Part shown: positions 1 to 5,537 of the stretch, piece by piece
How positions within the stretch are numbered: the first letter of the stretch is position 1
How the letters are laid out: each line of letters begins with the position of its first letter
Assembly (NCBI GenBank): GCA_028687155.1
Contig: JAQUAR010000126.1
Location: 1 to 5,537 of the forward strand
Length of the DNA: 5,537 nucleotides
Source of the DNA: Methylacidiphilaceae bacterium
Lineage (GTDB): Bacteria > Verrucomicrobiota > Verrucomicrobiia > Methylacidiphilales > Methylacidiphilaceae
Direction of reading: 5' to 3'
Notes under the pieces: generated by a model
Database searches by the model: none
Told to the model about the DNA's origin: nothing
Seen by the model: the letters and a program-made list of their open reading frames with translations, nothing else
Translations under genes and position numbers: made by a program

Positions 1-3
1 AGG

Positions 4-669
4 CTACGGCCGGTCCGCGACACGCACGGCTTCTTTCTTTCCCCCTGCTCCTGCGGGTTGGGAAAAAAGATCGGTATACGCCCTCCACGGCACCCCGCTG
101 CGGTATAAGGCGATACGGTCCAAGGTTTCGCGCACGTACTTCCGCGTCTTCGGAAAGTCGATCCGGGAGAGGAAGGCGCGAGCGCTCCTCGGCCGCGCCG
201 GGTCAACCCAGCGAAGGGCGTTGCGTCGCCCCGCATTATATTCGGCAAGAGCAAAGGCGTATGGATGATCGGTATCCTGCCAGTGGCGGAGAGCTCGCGC
301 GAGATACCAGCCACCGACCAGGATATTGATCTGAGGATCGGCGAGCTGCTCGGTCCGAAAGTCCGCGCGCTTCTCGCTCCGCGCCCAGTCGAGCGCGGTC
401 GTCGGCCGCACCTGCATGAGGCCGAGCTCTCCGACACGTCCGACCTTATTGAGGCGAAAGCGGGTCTCTTGCCAGATGACCGCACGGATCAGCAGCGGAT
501 CGACGCCATAGCGCTGGCTGGCCACCCGGATCTGCGCGTCATAGCGGCCATCGGTCCGCTCGAGCGAGCTTCGCCAGGCCCAAAAGAGGAGCAGAGAAAG
601 GGAAAGCAGGAGGGCAGCCCACAGAAACGCCCGGCGCACCACCTTATTTTCCGTCTGCCCCCGGGCCAA
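4..669 (-). CDS. Membrane-anchored soluble-lytic-transglycosylase (SLT) domain protein
   Basis: Predicted murein lytic transglycosylase, which cleaves the MurNAc-GlcNAc bond of peptidoglycan to leave 1,6-anhydro ends, probably acting in the periplasm. Residues 12-33 are a short basic stretch followed by a Leu/Ala/Trp-rich hydrophobic segment with no lipobox cysteine, so a signal anchor is likely. The SLT fold covers about residues 43-190. The catalytic Glu is E68 in WQETRF, followed by GLMQVRP (83-89) and AEYNAG (142-147), the usual SLT motif series; FPKTRKYV near 172-179 resembles the Slt70 C-terminal lobe. At 221 residues it is a compact enzyme without the long Slt70 alpha-superhelical domain. 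The start is uncertain: codon 1 is TTG, an in-frame TAG lies at 676-678 just upstream, and GTG codons at 640-642 and 637-639 are alternatives that keep the whole anchor. The gene is divergent from glgA. Family assignment is firm; the specific subfamily (Slt, MltC or other) is not. Confidence 0.92.
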   Translation of the reverse strand: MARGQTENKVVRRAFLWAALLLSLSLLLFWAWRSSLERTDGRYDAQIRVASQRYGVDPLLIRAVIWQETRFRLNKVGRVGELGLMQVRPTTALDWARSEKRADFRTEQLADPQINILVGGWYLARALRHWQDTDHPYAFALAEYNAGRRNALRWVDPARPRSARAFLSRIDFPKTRKYVRETLDRIALYRSGVPWRAYTDLFSQPAGAGGKKEAVRVADRP

Positions 670-756
670 GCAAGCCTATTGTCCCATCGATCTTGAGAAG
701 CATGCTACAAAAGCTTGCCGCCGCTTGCCACCCGGGAAGAGAATGTGGCTTGAACA
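670..756. other. Divergent intergenic region between the transglycosylase and glgA
   Basis: These 87 bases must hold the 5' signals of both divergent genes, but I cannot place a convincing promoter for either. TTGAGA at 693-698 is a good plus-strand -35-like hexamer, but no reasonable -10 follows at 16-18 bp. TACAAA at 706-711 is a fair -10 with no matching -35. A purine-rich GGGAAGAG (734-741) could be a weak ribosome binding site for glgA, but it lies about 15 bases from the ATG. The hexamer GCTTGC occurs three times: on the minus strand at 670-675 and on the plus strand at 713-718 and 723-728. An 8-bp palindrome AGCATGCT is at 699-706. Confidence 0.5.
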
Positions 757-2478
757 ATGCAACCCTCCGAGCGCTCCCGCAAAAAGCAGAGTCGTCCCAG
801 CCAAAAGCGCGGAAAGTGGACCGCCGCTTCGGGAAAAGAATCGGCAGCCCTCCCCAGCAAGCCCGAACTGCAAGAGATGGCTAACGAGGCACTCCAAGCC
901 TCGGAAGAAAAGACTGCTCGTACCCGGAAGGTTTCCGCTCGGCCCGCCGCCCCTCGTCGGAAGACTCTGCCTCCCGCTTCGGCAGAGATCCCGCGCAAGA
1001 TCGCCTTTGTCGCGGCGGAGTGTGCCCCCTTGGCCAAAGTCGGAGGGGTGGGCGATGCGGTAGAGGGACTGGCGCTGGCTCTCGCCCGACGAGGCCACGA
1101 TGTGCGCGTGATCGTTCCCTTTTATGCCGGAATCGACCGGGAAAAGGCAGCCGCCCGCCTCCTCGGCTCGTGCTGCGTACACATGGGGGCCGGGCAGGAA
1201 CACTGGATCGCCGTCTGGGAAACCCTTCTCGGAGCCGAGCGGGTTCCCGTCTGGCTCGTCGAATATCAGAGCTATTTTGGTCGATCCGGCGTCTACGACG
1301 AGCCGAGCGGAGAGTATGCCGACAATGCCTTCCGATTTGCCCTCTTGTCCAAGTCGGCCCTCGAAATCTGCAAATCCTTGGCATTCATTCCCGATGTCTT
1401 TCATCTCCACGACTGGCCTGCCGCCCTCGTGCCGGTCTTTTTGAAAGCCTGGCCCCATCTCCTCTCGCCCTTTGGCCGGACGGCAAGCGTCCTGACCCTG
1501 CACAACGTCGGGCACCAAGGGAAGTATGGATCGGTCGTCTTGCCCTATCTCGGCTTGGAGTGGGAGAGATTCCGGCCGGACTTCATCGAGGACCACGGCC
1601 AGGTCAACCTGCTCAAGGCGGGCGTGCACGACGCCGATCTTCTCACCACGGTCTCTCCAGCCTACGCCCAAGAGATCCAGGAGACGGTCGGCGGCTGTGG
1701 GCTCGCGCCGTTTTTCGCGCGGCGGAAGGCCGATCTTCACGGAATCCTCAACGGCGTCGACGAGGCGCGCTGGGAACCGACCACCGATCCACTCCTTCCT
1801 GCGACCTTTTCCGCGCAAGACTTGGCGGGAAAGGCCCGTTGCAAGGAAGCGCTTCAACGCAGGCTGGGCCTACCTGCAAGACCGGACGTACCGCTCTTCG
1901 CGATGGTGAGTCGGCTCCACCTCCAGAAAGGCATCCATCTGGTTCGCGACGCGTTGCCTTCGCTTCTTCGCGAGGAGTCGATCCAATGCATTTTCCTAGG
2001 AACGGGAGAAGGGGAGTTCGAGGAGTTTCTCCGTCGGCTCGCCCGAGAGTTTCCCGACAAGGTGGCCGCTTCGATCGGATTCTCCGAAGAGCTGAGCCAT
2101 TGGATCTTTGCGGGAAGCGACTTCTTTCTGATGCCCTCCCTCTATGAGCCCTGCGGCTTGAGCCAGCTCTACGCGATGCGCTACGGCTCGATCCCCGTCG
2201 CGCGTGCGACGGGCGGGATCAAGGACACGGTGATCGATCTGGACGATAAGGCACGCAAGGGGACGGGGCTGCTCTTCTTTGAGCCGACGGGAGACGGGGT
2301 CGCCTCCGCCTGTCGTCGGGCGATCGAACTCTGGAAAGACTCGCCGTCCACCTTGGCTGCGCTGCGCGCCGAGGGAATGGGAAAGCTCTTCTCCTGGACA
2401 GAGACCGCAGGGCAGTACGAAGCGGCCTATGCCGAGGCCCTCCGCCGGCGCAAGGCGGCAGCAGGATCCTCTAGGTGA
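757..2478 (+). CDS. glgA: Glycogen synthase (GT5, ADP-glucose type) with long basic N-terminal extension
   Basis: Transfers glucose from ADP-glucose to the non-reducing end of an alpha-1,4-glucan, the elongation step of cytoplasmic glycogen synthesis. The GT5 core starts near residue 79. Its N-terminal domain carries the glucan/ADP-glucose loop KVGGVGD (94-100), HLHDW (216-220), TLHNVGHQG (247-255) and VNLLKAGVHDAD (283-294). The C-terminal Rossmann domain carries ILNGVDEARW (330-339), SRLHLQKG (385-392, with R386 and K391) and EPCGLSQLY (464-472, with conserved E464 and C466), then a TGG loop (485-487). The core of about 487 residues matches the usual GlgA length. The first 78 residues are additional: Lys/Arg/Pro/Ala-rich, low complexity, with 18 basic and 8 acidic residues. 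An internal ATG at codon 41 (877-879) is a possible alternative start, but neither start has a strong ribosome binding site. No other glycogen gene (glgB, glgC, glgP) is in the window. Enzyme identity is secure; the start and the role of the extension are not. Confidence 0.95.
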   Translation: MQPSERSRKKQSRPSQKRGKWTAASGKESAALPSKPELQEMANEALQASEEKTARTRKVSARPAAPRRKTLPPASAEIPRKIAFVAAECAPLAKVGGVGDAVEGLALALARRGHDVRVIVPFYAGIDREKAAARLLGSCCVHMGAGQEHWIAVWETLLGAERVPVWLVEYQSYFGRSGVYDEPSGEYADNAFRFALLSKSALEICKSLAFIPDVFHLHDWPAALVPVFLKAWPHLLSPFGRTASVLTLHNVGHQGKYGSVVLPYLGLEWERFRPDFIEDHGQVNLLKAGVHDADLLTTVSPAYAQEIQETVGGCGLAPFFARRKADLHGILNGVDEARWEPTTDPLLPATFSAQDLAGKARCKEALQRRLGLPARPDVPLFAMVSRLHLQKGIHLVRDALPSLLREESIQCIFLGTGEGEFEEFLRRLAREFPDKVAASIGFSEELSHWIFAGSDFFLMPSLYEPCGLSQLYAMRYGSIPVARATGGIKDTVIDLDDKARKGTGLLFFEPTGDGVASACRRAIELWKDSPSTLAALRAEGMGKLFSWTETAGQYEAAYAEALRRRKAAAGSSR

Positions 2479-2480
2479 GG

Positions 2481-2504
2481 CGGCCAGACTCCCTTGACTG
2501 GTCG
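2481..2504 (+). terminator. Possible hairpin after glgA (no T tract)
   Basis: Two bases after the glgA stop, CGGCCAG (2481-2487) can pair with CTGGTCG (2498-2504), giving a 7-bp stem with one G-U pair and a 10-nt loop. The position suits a terminator for glgA, but no run of T follows, so standard intrinsic termination is doubtful. The right arm and loop overlap the candidate -35 element of the ahpC promoter. Confidence 0.3.
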
Positions 2505-2522
2505 ATGCATCGGTCGTATGTG
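2494..2522 (+). promoter_or_regulatory. Candidate sigma-70-like promoter for ahpC
   Basis: TTGACT (2494-2499, five of six matches to TTGACA) is followed 17 bp later by TATGTG (2517-2522, only TAT matching). It lies 44 bases before the ahpC start, in a gap of 88 bases, so separate transcription of ahpC is plausible. The spacer contains a perfect 10-bp palindrome, CGATGCATCG (2503-2512), which could be a regulator site or chance. The -10 is weak. Confidence 0.35.
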
Positions 2523-2555
2523 AGTAGATTCACTTTTTATCTTTAACCTCGGAGT

Positions 2556-2560
2556 AGGAG
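2556..2560 (+). promoter_or_regulatory. Ribosome binding site of ahpC
   Basis: AGGAG is six bases before the ATG at 2567. It is the clearest Shine-Dalgarno sequence in the window and fixes the start of the peroxiredoxin. The other three genes have no comparable site, so ahpC may be the most strongly translated of the four. Confidence 0.8.
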
Positions 2561-2566
2561 ACGACG

Positions 2567-3121
2567 ATGCTGACGGTAGGCGACCAACTGCCCAAGTTTA
2601 CCTTGAAGGCCGTCCAGGGAGGACCGGAAGGCCTGAAGTTCGACACGGCGTTCACGGAGATATCCGACGAAACGCATGGCAGCAAGTGGAAGGTCCTCTT
2701 TTTCTGGCCGAAGGACTTCACCTTCGTCTGCCCGACCGAGCTGGTCGGATTCGGCGAACGGATCAAGGAGTTCACCGAGCGCCACGCGGTGCTCTACGGG
2801 GTTTCGACGGACAGCGAGTTCGTCCACCTCAACTGGCGGCTCCATCACCCACAACTTAAGGGGCTCCCCTTTCCGATGCTCGCCGACATCAAGCGCGAGC
2901 TTTCGTCCGCACTCGGCATTCTGCACAGGGCCGAAGGGGTGGCACTCCGGGCGACCTTCATCGTCGATCCGCACAACGTCATTCGGTTTGTGTCGGTCAA
3001 CGATCTTTCGGTCGGCCGCAACCCCGGAGAGGTGCTGCGCGTGCTCGACGCCTTGCAGTCGGGGGAGCTCTGCCCTTGCGACTGGAAGAAGGGCGAGGAG
3101 TTCGTCCGGCCGGCAGCGTGA
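2567..3121 (+). CDS. ahpC: AhpC/TSA peroxiredoxin, mycobacterial-AhpC-like with two C-terminal cysteines
   Basis: Thiol peroxidase that reduces hydrogen peroxide, organic hydroperoxides and possibly peroxynitrite in the cytoplasm. The active site is PKDFTFVCPTE (48-58): the peroxidatic Cys is C55, with P48 and T52 completing the PxxxTxxC motif; R128 in LRATFIVDP is the likely active-site arginine. Two further cysteines, C169 and C171 in ELCPCDW, lie near the C-terminus and correspond to the C174/C176 pair of Mycobacterium tuberculosis AhpC. The strings FFWPKDFTFVCPTE, LPFPMLADIKREL and VLRVLDALQSGELC read closely like that protein from memory. At 184 residues it is complete and of normal family length (about 185-200). 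The start is fixed by a good ribosome binding site. No reductant gene (ahpD, ahpF, thioredoxin) and no oxyR or perR is in the window. It follows glgA on the same strand after 88 bases and converges on priA. Being AhpC-like is certain; its physiological reductant is unknown. Confidence 0.95.
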   Translation: MLTVGDQLPKFTLKAVQGGPEGLKFDTAFTEISDETHGSKWKVLFFWPKDFTFVCPTELVGFGERIKEFTERHAVLYGVSTDSEFVHLNWRLHHPQLKGLPFPMLADIKRELSSALGILHRAEGVALRATFIVDPHNVIRFVSVNDLSVGRNPGEVLRVLDALQSGELCPCDWKKGEEFVRPAA

Positions 3122-3129
3122 GCGGCCGG
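3106..3129. terminator. GC-rich hairpin at the ahpC/priA convergence
   Basis: CCGGCCG (3106-3112) pairs perfectly with CGGCCGG (3123-3129), a 7-bp all-GC stem with a 10-nt loop that contains the ahpC stop codon. The priA stop (3134-3136) lies five bases beyond the right arm. The two genes converge with only 12 bases between them, so a shared bidirectional terminator here would make sense. There is no T tract on either strand, so an intrinsic terminator is not proven. The same segment also reads as a direct repeat, CGGCCGGCAG, at 3107-3116 and 3123-3132. Confidence 0.3.
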
Positions 3130-3133
3130 CAGG

Positions 3134-5413
3134 CTACAAGAACTCGACGGGATCGACGTCCACGATGAGATCGACGTCCTTCCGGCGCGTTCTAGTCTCC
3201 GCCCATTGCTTGAGCACTCGGCCCGCCTCGACCATCCGGTTTGTCTTCAGAAGAAGTTGATAGCGGAAGGCTCCTTGGAGCCGCAGGATCGGGGCGGGGA
3301 GGATCTCTCCCCCCTCGGCGAGGCCGTCGAGCCTCCGGCGAACCTCCCCGGCCTCGCTTTCCGCCGCCCGCCGGCAGAGCTCTTCGCTGCGGCTCTTCCA
3401 GATCAGGAGGAGAAGACGCGCTGCCGGCGGATAGCCGAACGAAGCACGAAATTCGAGATCCTGCTCGGCAAAGCCGCGATAGTCGTGGTGGCGCGCGAAC
3501 TGAATCGCAGGATGAACCGGACAGCGGGTTTGGATGTAGACAACGCCCCGCGTCTCCCCGCGCCCGGAGCGCCCCGCGACTTGAAGAAGCTGCTGGAAGG
3601 CCCTTTCCGCGGCGCGGAAGTCGGGCATGTGGAGGAGTCCGTCGATCTGCACAACCCCGACCAGGGTGACTCTCGGAAAATGGAGCCCTTTGGCGACCAT
3701 CTGGGTTCCCACGAGGATGTCGAAGCGGTGCTCGGCAAATGCTCGCAAGGCGTCCGGCAGAGCGCCCTTTTTTGCCATCGAGTCCGAATCCATTCGCAAG
3801 ACCTTTGCCGACGGAAAAGCCGCTTCGACCGACTCGACGATGCGCTCGGTGCCGGTGCCCAGCGCATCGAAACGTCCGCCAGGGCAGGCGGAACAAGCGA
3901 TCGGAAAGGGCTCGGAGTGGCCGCAGAAGTGGCAGCGGAGGTTTTCGCCCGCCCGGTGATAGGTCAGAGCAACGCTGCAGTGAGGGCACTCCTTCACGGC
4001 ACCGCAATCCGAACATTGGAGGACTCGCGCATAACCGCGCCGATTGACATAGAGAATCGCCTGCTCCCGCAACGCCAACCTCTTCGCCAGCTCTTCCTGG
4101 AGCTCGGGGGAAAGCCAGGGTCTTTCGGGGGAGGAGGCTCCCACGACCGCTCTGCTCTTCTTCGCCCGTCGACGGAGATCGACGATGCGGACAAGAGGGA
4201 GAGGCCGATCCTCGACGCGCACGCGCAACTCGAGCAGACGATATTTTCCCGCGAGGGCATTGGCATAGGACTCCAGAGAAGGACAAGCGGAGCCCAAGAG
4301 CACGGGAATGCCTTCCCGGCGAGCGCGCATCACGGCGACGTCTCTGGCGTGATAACGCGGAGTTTCCCCTTGCTTGTAAGCGCTCTCGTGTTCCTCGTCG
4401 ACAACGATGAGACCGAGTCCCCGCAACGGAGCAAAGACCGCGGAACGCGCGCCCACGACGACTCTTGCCCGTCCGCAGACGATCTCCCGCCACTGGTCAT
4501 GTCTTTCTCCCGCCGAAAGCCGGCTGTGCCAGAGTGCAACCTTTCCGGGTCGATCGCCGAATCGGCTCTGCACCTGCTCCACGAGTTGCGGGGTCAAGGC
4601 GATCTCCGGGACTAGGACCAGGGCGGAGCGGCCCTGGGAGAGGGCCTCTCCCACCGACCGGAGATAGATCTCCGTTTTGCCGCTCCCCGTGACGCCAAAA
4701 AGGAGAAAGGGAGAAAACCCGTTTTGTCGAATGGCGGCGCGAACCGCTTCGAACGCCCTCGCCTGGTCTTCGGTCAAGACCGGAAGCTCTCCGGGTCCCA
4801 GGGGAACAGTCCCCAACGGGTGCCTCGCCCTCTGCGCCTTCCTCAGCTCGACGAGACCCCGCTCCGCGAGCTTCCTCCAGAGTCGCGGCCCTGTGTCCGT
4901 GCTCGCGCAGAGTTCCGTCAACCAACTGGGTCCGAGTTCACGCAGTCGCGCCCAAGCCCGTTTCTCGCGAGGAGAGCAGCCCAGCCGATCCACCGCAACT
5001 TCCTCCCACCCAGGCAGGCAATCGACGAGAAGCTGCTCTTTCGTTCGCGCCCGGCGCACCGGCGCAGGCAAGATGCAGGCGAGCGTCGCTGCCAGTGGGG
5101 CGCAGTAGTAGCCGGCAACCCACTCGGCCAAGTGGAGGAGCGTGGCCGAAAGATGAAAGGGCTCCGAGGAGATCGCGGAGAGCTCGCGCAGCCCTTCGAC
5201 GGCGGGCCTCGCTGGGAAGCTGATCACCCACCCGGTCGTCTCGGCACGCCGCAACGGGACCCGGACATGAGCGCCAACCTCGATCTGCTTCACCAGCCTC
5301 TCCGGAACGGCGTAATCGAGCAGGCAGTCCCGCTTTCGCTCCAGCAGCACCCGGGCGACCGGACCTCGCCGATCCGAACGAAACTCCTGACCTTCGAAGA
5401 GTTGGCTTGCCAT
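3134..5413 (-). CDS. priA: Primosomal protein N' (PriA), replication restart helicase
   Basis: Superfamily 2 3'-to-5' DNA helicase that recognises stalled or repaired forks and starts DnaB reloading. At 759 residues it is complete. The N-terminal 3'-end-binding domain starts near VARVLLERK (19-27) and includes LDYAVPERL (32-40). The helicase core has Walker A GVTGSGKT (240-247), Walker B VVDEEH (337-342), the QGETPRYHARDVA segment (348-360), GTQMVAKGLHFP (569-580) and motif VI QVAGRSGRG (611-619). Eight cysteines at 467, 470, 476, 479, 494, 497, 507 and 510 have the same spacing as the two zinc sites I recall for E. coli PriA. The C-terminal domain (about 640-759) ends in VDVDPVEFL, a typical PriA ending. 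About 16 residues precede the usual first strand; no nearer in-frame start was found and the ribosome binding site is poor (AGGA about 16 bases from the ATG), so the start is less sure than the identity. No primosome partner gene is adjacent; def and fmt, often next to priA, are not visible. Confidence 0.97.
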   Translation of the reverse strand: MASQLFEGQEFRSDRRGPVARVLLERKRDCLLDYAVPERLVKQIEVGAHVRVPLRRAETTGWVISFPARPAVEGLRELSAISSEPFHLSATLLHLAEWVAGYYCAPLAATLACILPAPVRRARTKEQLLVDCLPGWEEVAVDRLGCSPREKRAWARLRELGPSWLTELCASTDTGPRLWRKLAERGLVELRKAQRARHPLGTVPLGPGELPVLTEDQARAFEAVRAAIRQNGFSPFLLFGVTGSGKTEIYLRSVGEALSQGRSALVLVPEIALTPQLVEQVQSRFGDRPGKVALWHSRLSAGERHDQWREIVCGRARVVVGARSAVFAPLRGLGLIVVDEEHESAYKQGETPRYHARDVAVMRARREGIPVLLGSACPSLESYANALAGKYRLLELRVRVEDRPLPLVRIVDLRRRAKKSRAVVGASSPERPWLSPELQEELAKRLALREQAILYVNRRGYARVLQCSDCGAVKECPHCSVALTYHRAGENLRCHFCGHSEPFPIACSACPGGRFDALGTGTERIVESVEAAFPSAKVLRMDSDSMAKKGALPDALRAFAEHRFDILVGTQMVAKGLHFPRVTLVGVVQIDGLLHMPDFRAAERAFQQLLQVAGRSGRGETRGVVYIQTRCPVHPAIQFARHHDYRGFAEQDLEFRASFGYPPAARLLLLIWKSRSEELCRRAAESEAGEVRRRLDGLAEGGEILPAPILRLQGAFRYQLLLKTNRMVEAGRVLKQWAETRTRRKDVDLIVDVDPVEFL

Positions 5414-5537
5414 GGTCCGGGACCAGCGATCCTATCCTGCGGATGATCTCTCACCAATGTTCTTCACCGGCCTGTCTCACAAAGTTCGTCCCCGAGGGGC
5501 GGACCGATGGGCCTGGATGCGAGGCGGGGCGCAGGGT
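5414..5537. other. Upstream region of priA, no gene recognised
   Basis: This region runs from the priA start to the window edge. On the minus strand, TTGGTG and TAGGAT separated by 17 bp (about 5430-5458) form a weak promoter-like pair ending 15 bases before the priA ATG. A minus-strand frame is open from the edge to a TGA at 5451-5453 (28 codons), so the tail of an upstream gene is possible, but its sequence is Pro/Arg-rich and matches no family I know. A small imperfect hairpin, GTCCCC with GGGG and GGAC, is at 5488-5504. On the plus strand an ATG at 5507 begins a frame that is open to the edge, too short to judge. Confidence 0.3.

Noticed and set aside
4..669. Phage or secretion-system transglycosylase marking a mobile element
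   Set aside because: No phage, conjugation or secretion gene is adjacent, and the protein looks like a housekeeping anchored SLT enzyme.
676..1857. Long minus-strand open frame (393 codons) opposite glgA
   Set aside because: It overlaps the conserved GT5 coding sequence in antisense, has no recognisable domain, and its Gly/Arg/Pro-rich composition is typical of a shadow frame in GC-rich DNA.
1020..2147. Plus-strand open frame in another register within glgA (375 codons)
   Set aside because: Arg/Pro/Ser-rich out-of-frame reading of glgA codons. All glgA motifs remain in the correct frame throughout, so there is no frameshift to explain.
2543..2974. Minus-strand open frames opposite ahpC
   Set aside because: Antisense to a complete, well conserved peroxiredoxin and without recognisable motifs.
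757..3121. glgA-ahpC as one functional operon
   Set aside because: An 88-base gap with a hairpin, a candidate promoter and a separate strong ribosome binding site, and no known functional link, argue against co-transcription, although read-through is not excluded.
3206..4615. Long plus-strand open frame (469 codons) opposite priA
   Set aside because: priA is unambiguous over this stretch, including its zinc and helicase motifs. The plus-strand translation shows no domain and no ribosome binding site, so it is a shadow frame.
5488..5504. Small hairpin upstream of priA as a terminator of an upstream gene
   Set aside because: The stem is short and bulged, no T tract follows on either strand, and no gene can be identified that it would terminate.

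Overview
This is an ordinary-looking, GC-rich bacterial chromosomal segment with four recognisable protein genes and short gaps. I see no RNA gene, insertion sequence, CRISPR array, prophage or toxin-antitoxin pair. From left to right it holds: a membrane-anchored lytic transglycosylase on the minus strand (4-669); a divergently transcribed glycogen synthase glgA on the plus strand (757-2478); an AhpC-type peroxiredoxin on the plus strand (2567-3121); and the replication-restart helicase priA on the minus strand (3134-5413), convergent with ahpC. The last 124 bases lie upstream of priA and contain nothing I can identify.

The gene set (murein lytic enzyme, bacterial GT5 glycogen synthase, PriA) points to a glycogen-storing, peptidoglycan-containing bacterium. 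Two details narrow it weakly. The peroxiredoxin reads most like the mycobacterial AhpC type, with both resolving cysteines. The GlgA has a long basic N-terminal extension and motif spellings that remind me of the GlgA/plant starch synthase III-IV group, including chlamydial enzymes. A Verrucomicrobia/PVC-type organism would fit, but this is a low-confidence guess and the window holds no phylogenetic marker such as rRNA.

The four genes do not form a pathway: cell-wall turnover, carbon storage, peroxide defence and DNA replication restart sit side by side. glgA and ahpC share a strand, but an 88-base gap containing a small hairpin, a candidate promoter and a good ribosome binding site suggests that ahpC has its own transcript. 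The most notable non-coding features are two GC-rich hairpins of the same geometry (7-bp stem, 10-nt loop, no T tract), one just after glgA and one at the ahpC/priA convergence. I found no credible evidence of a previously undescribed system; the findings are modest and are scored accordingly.
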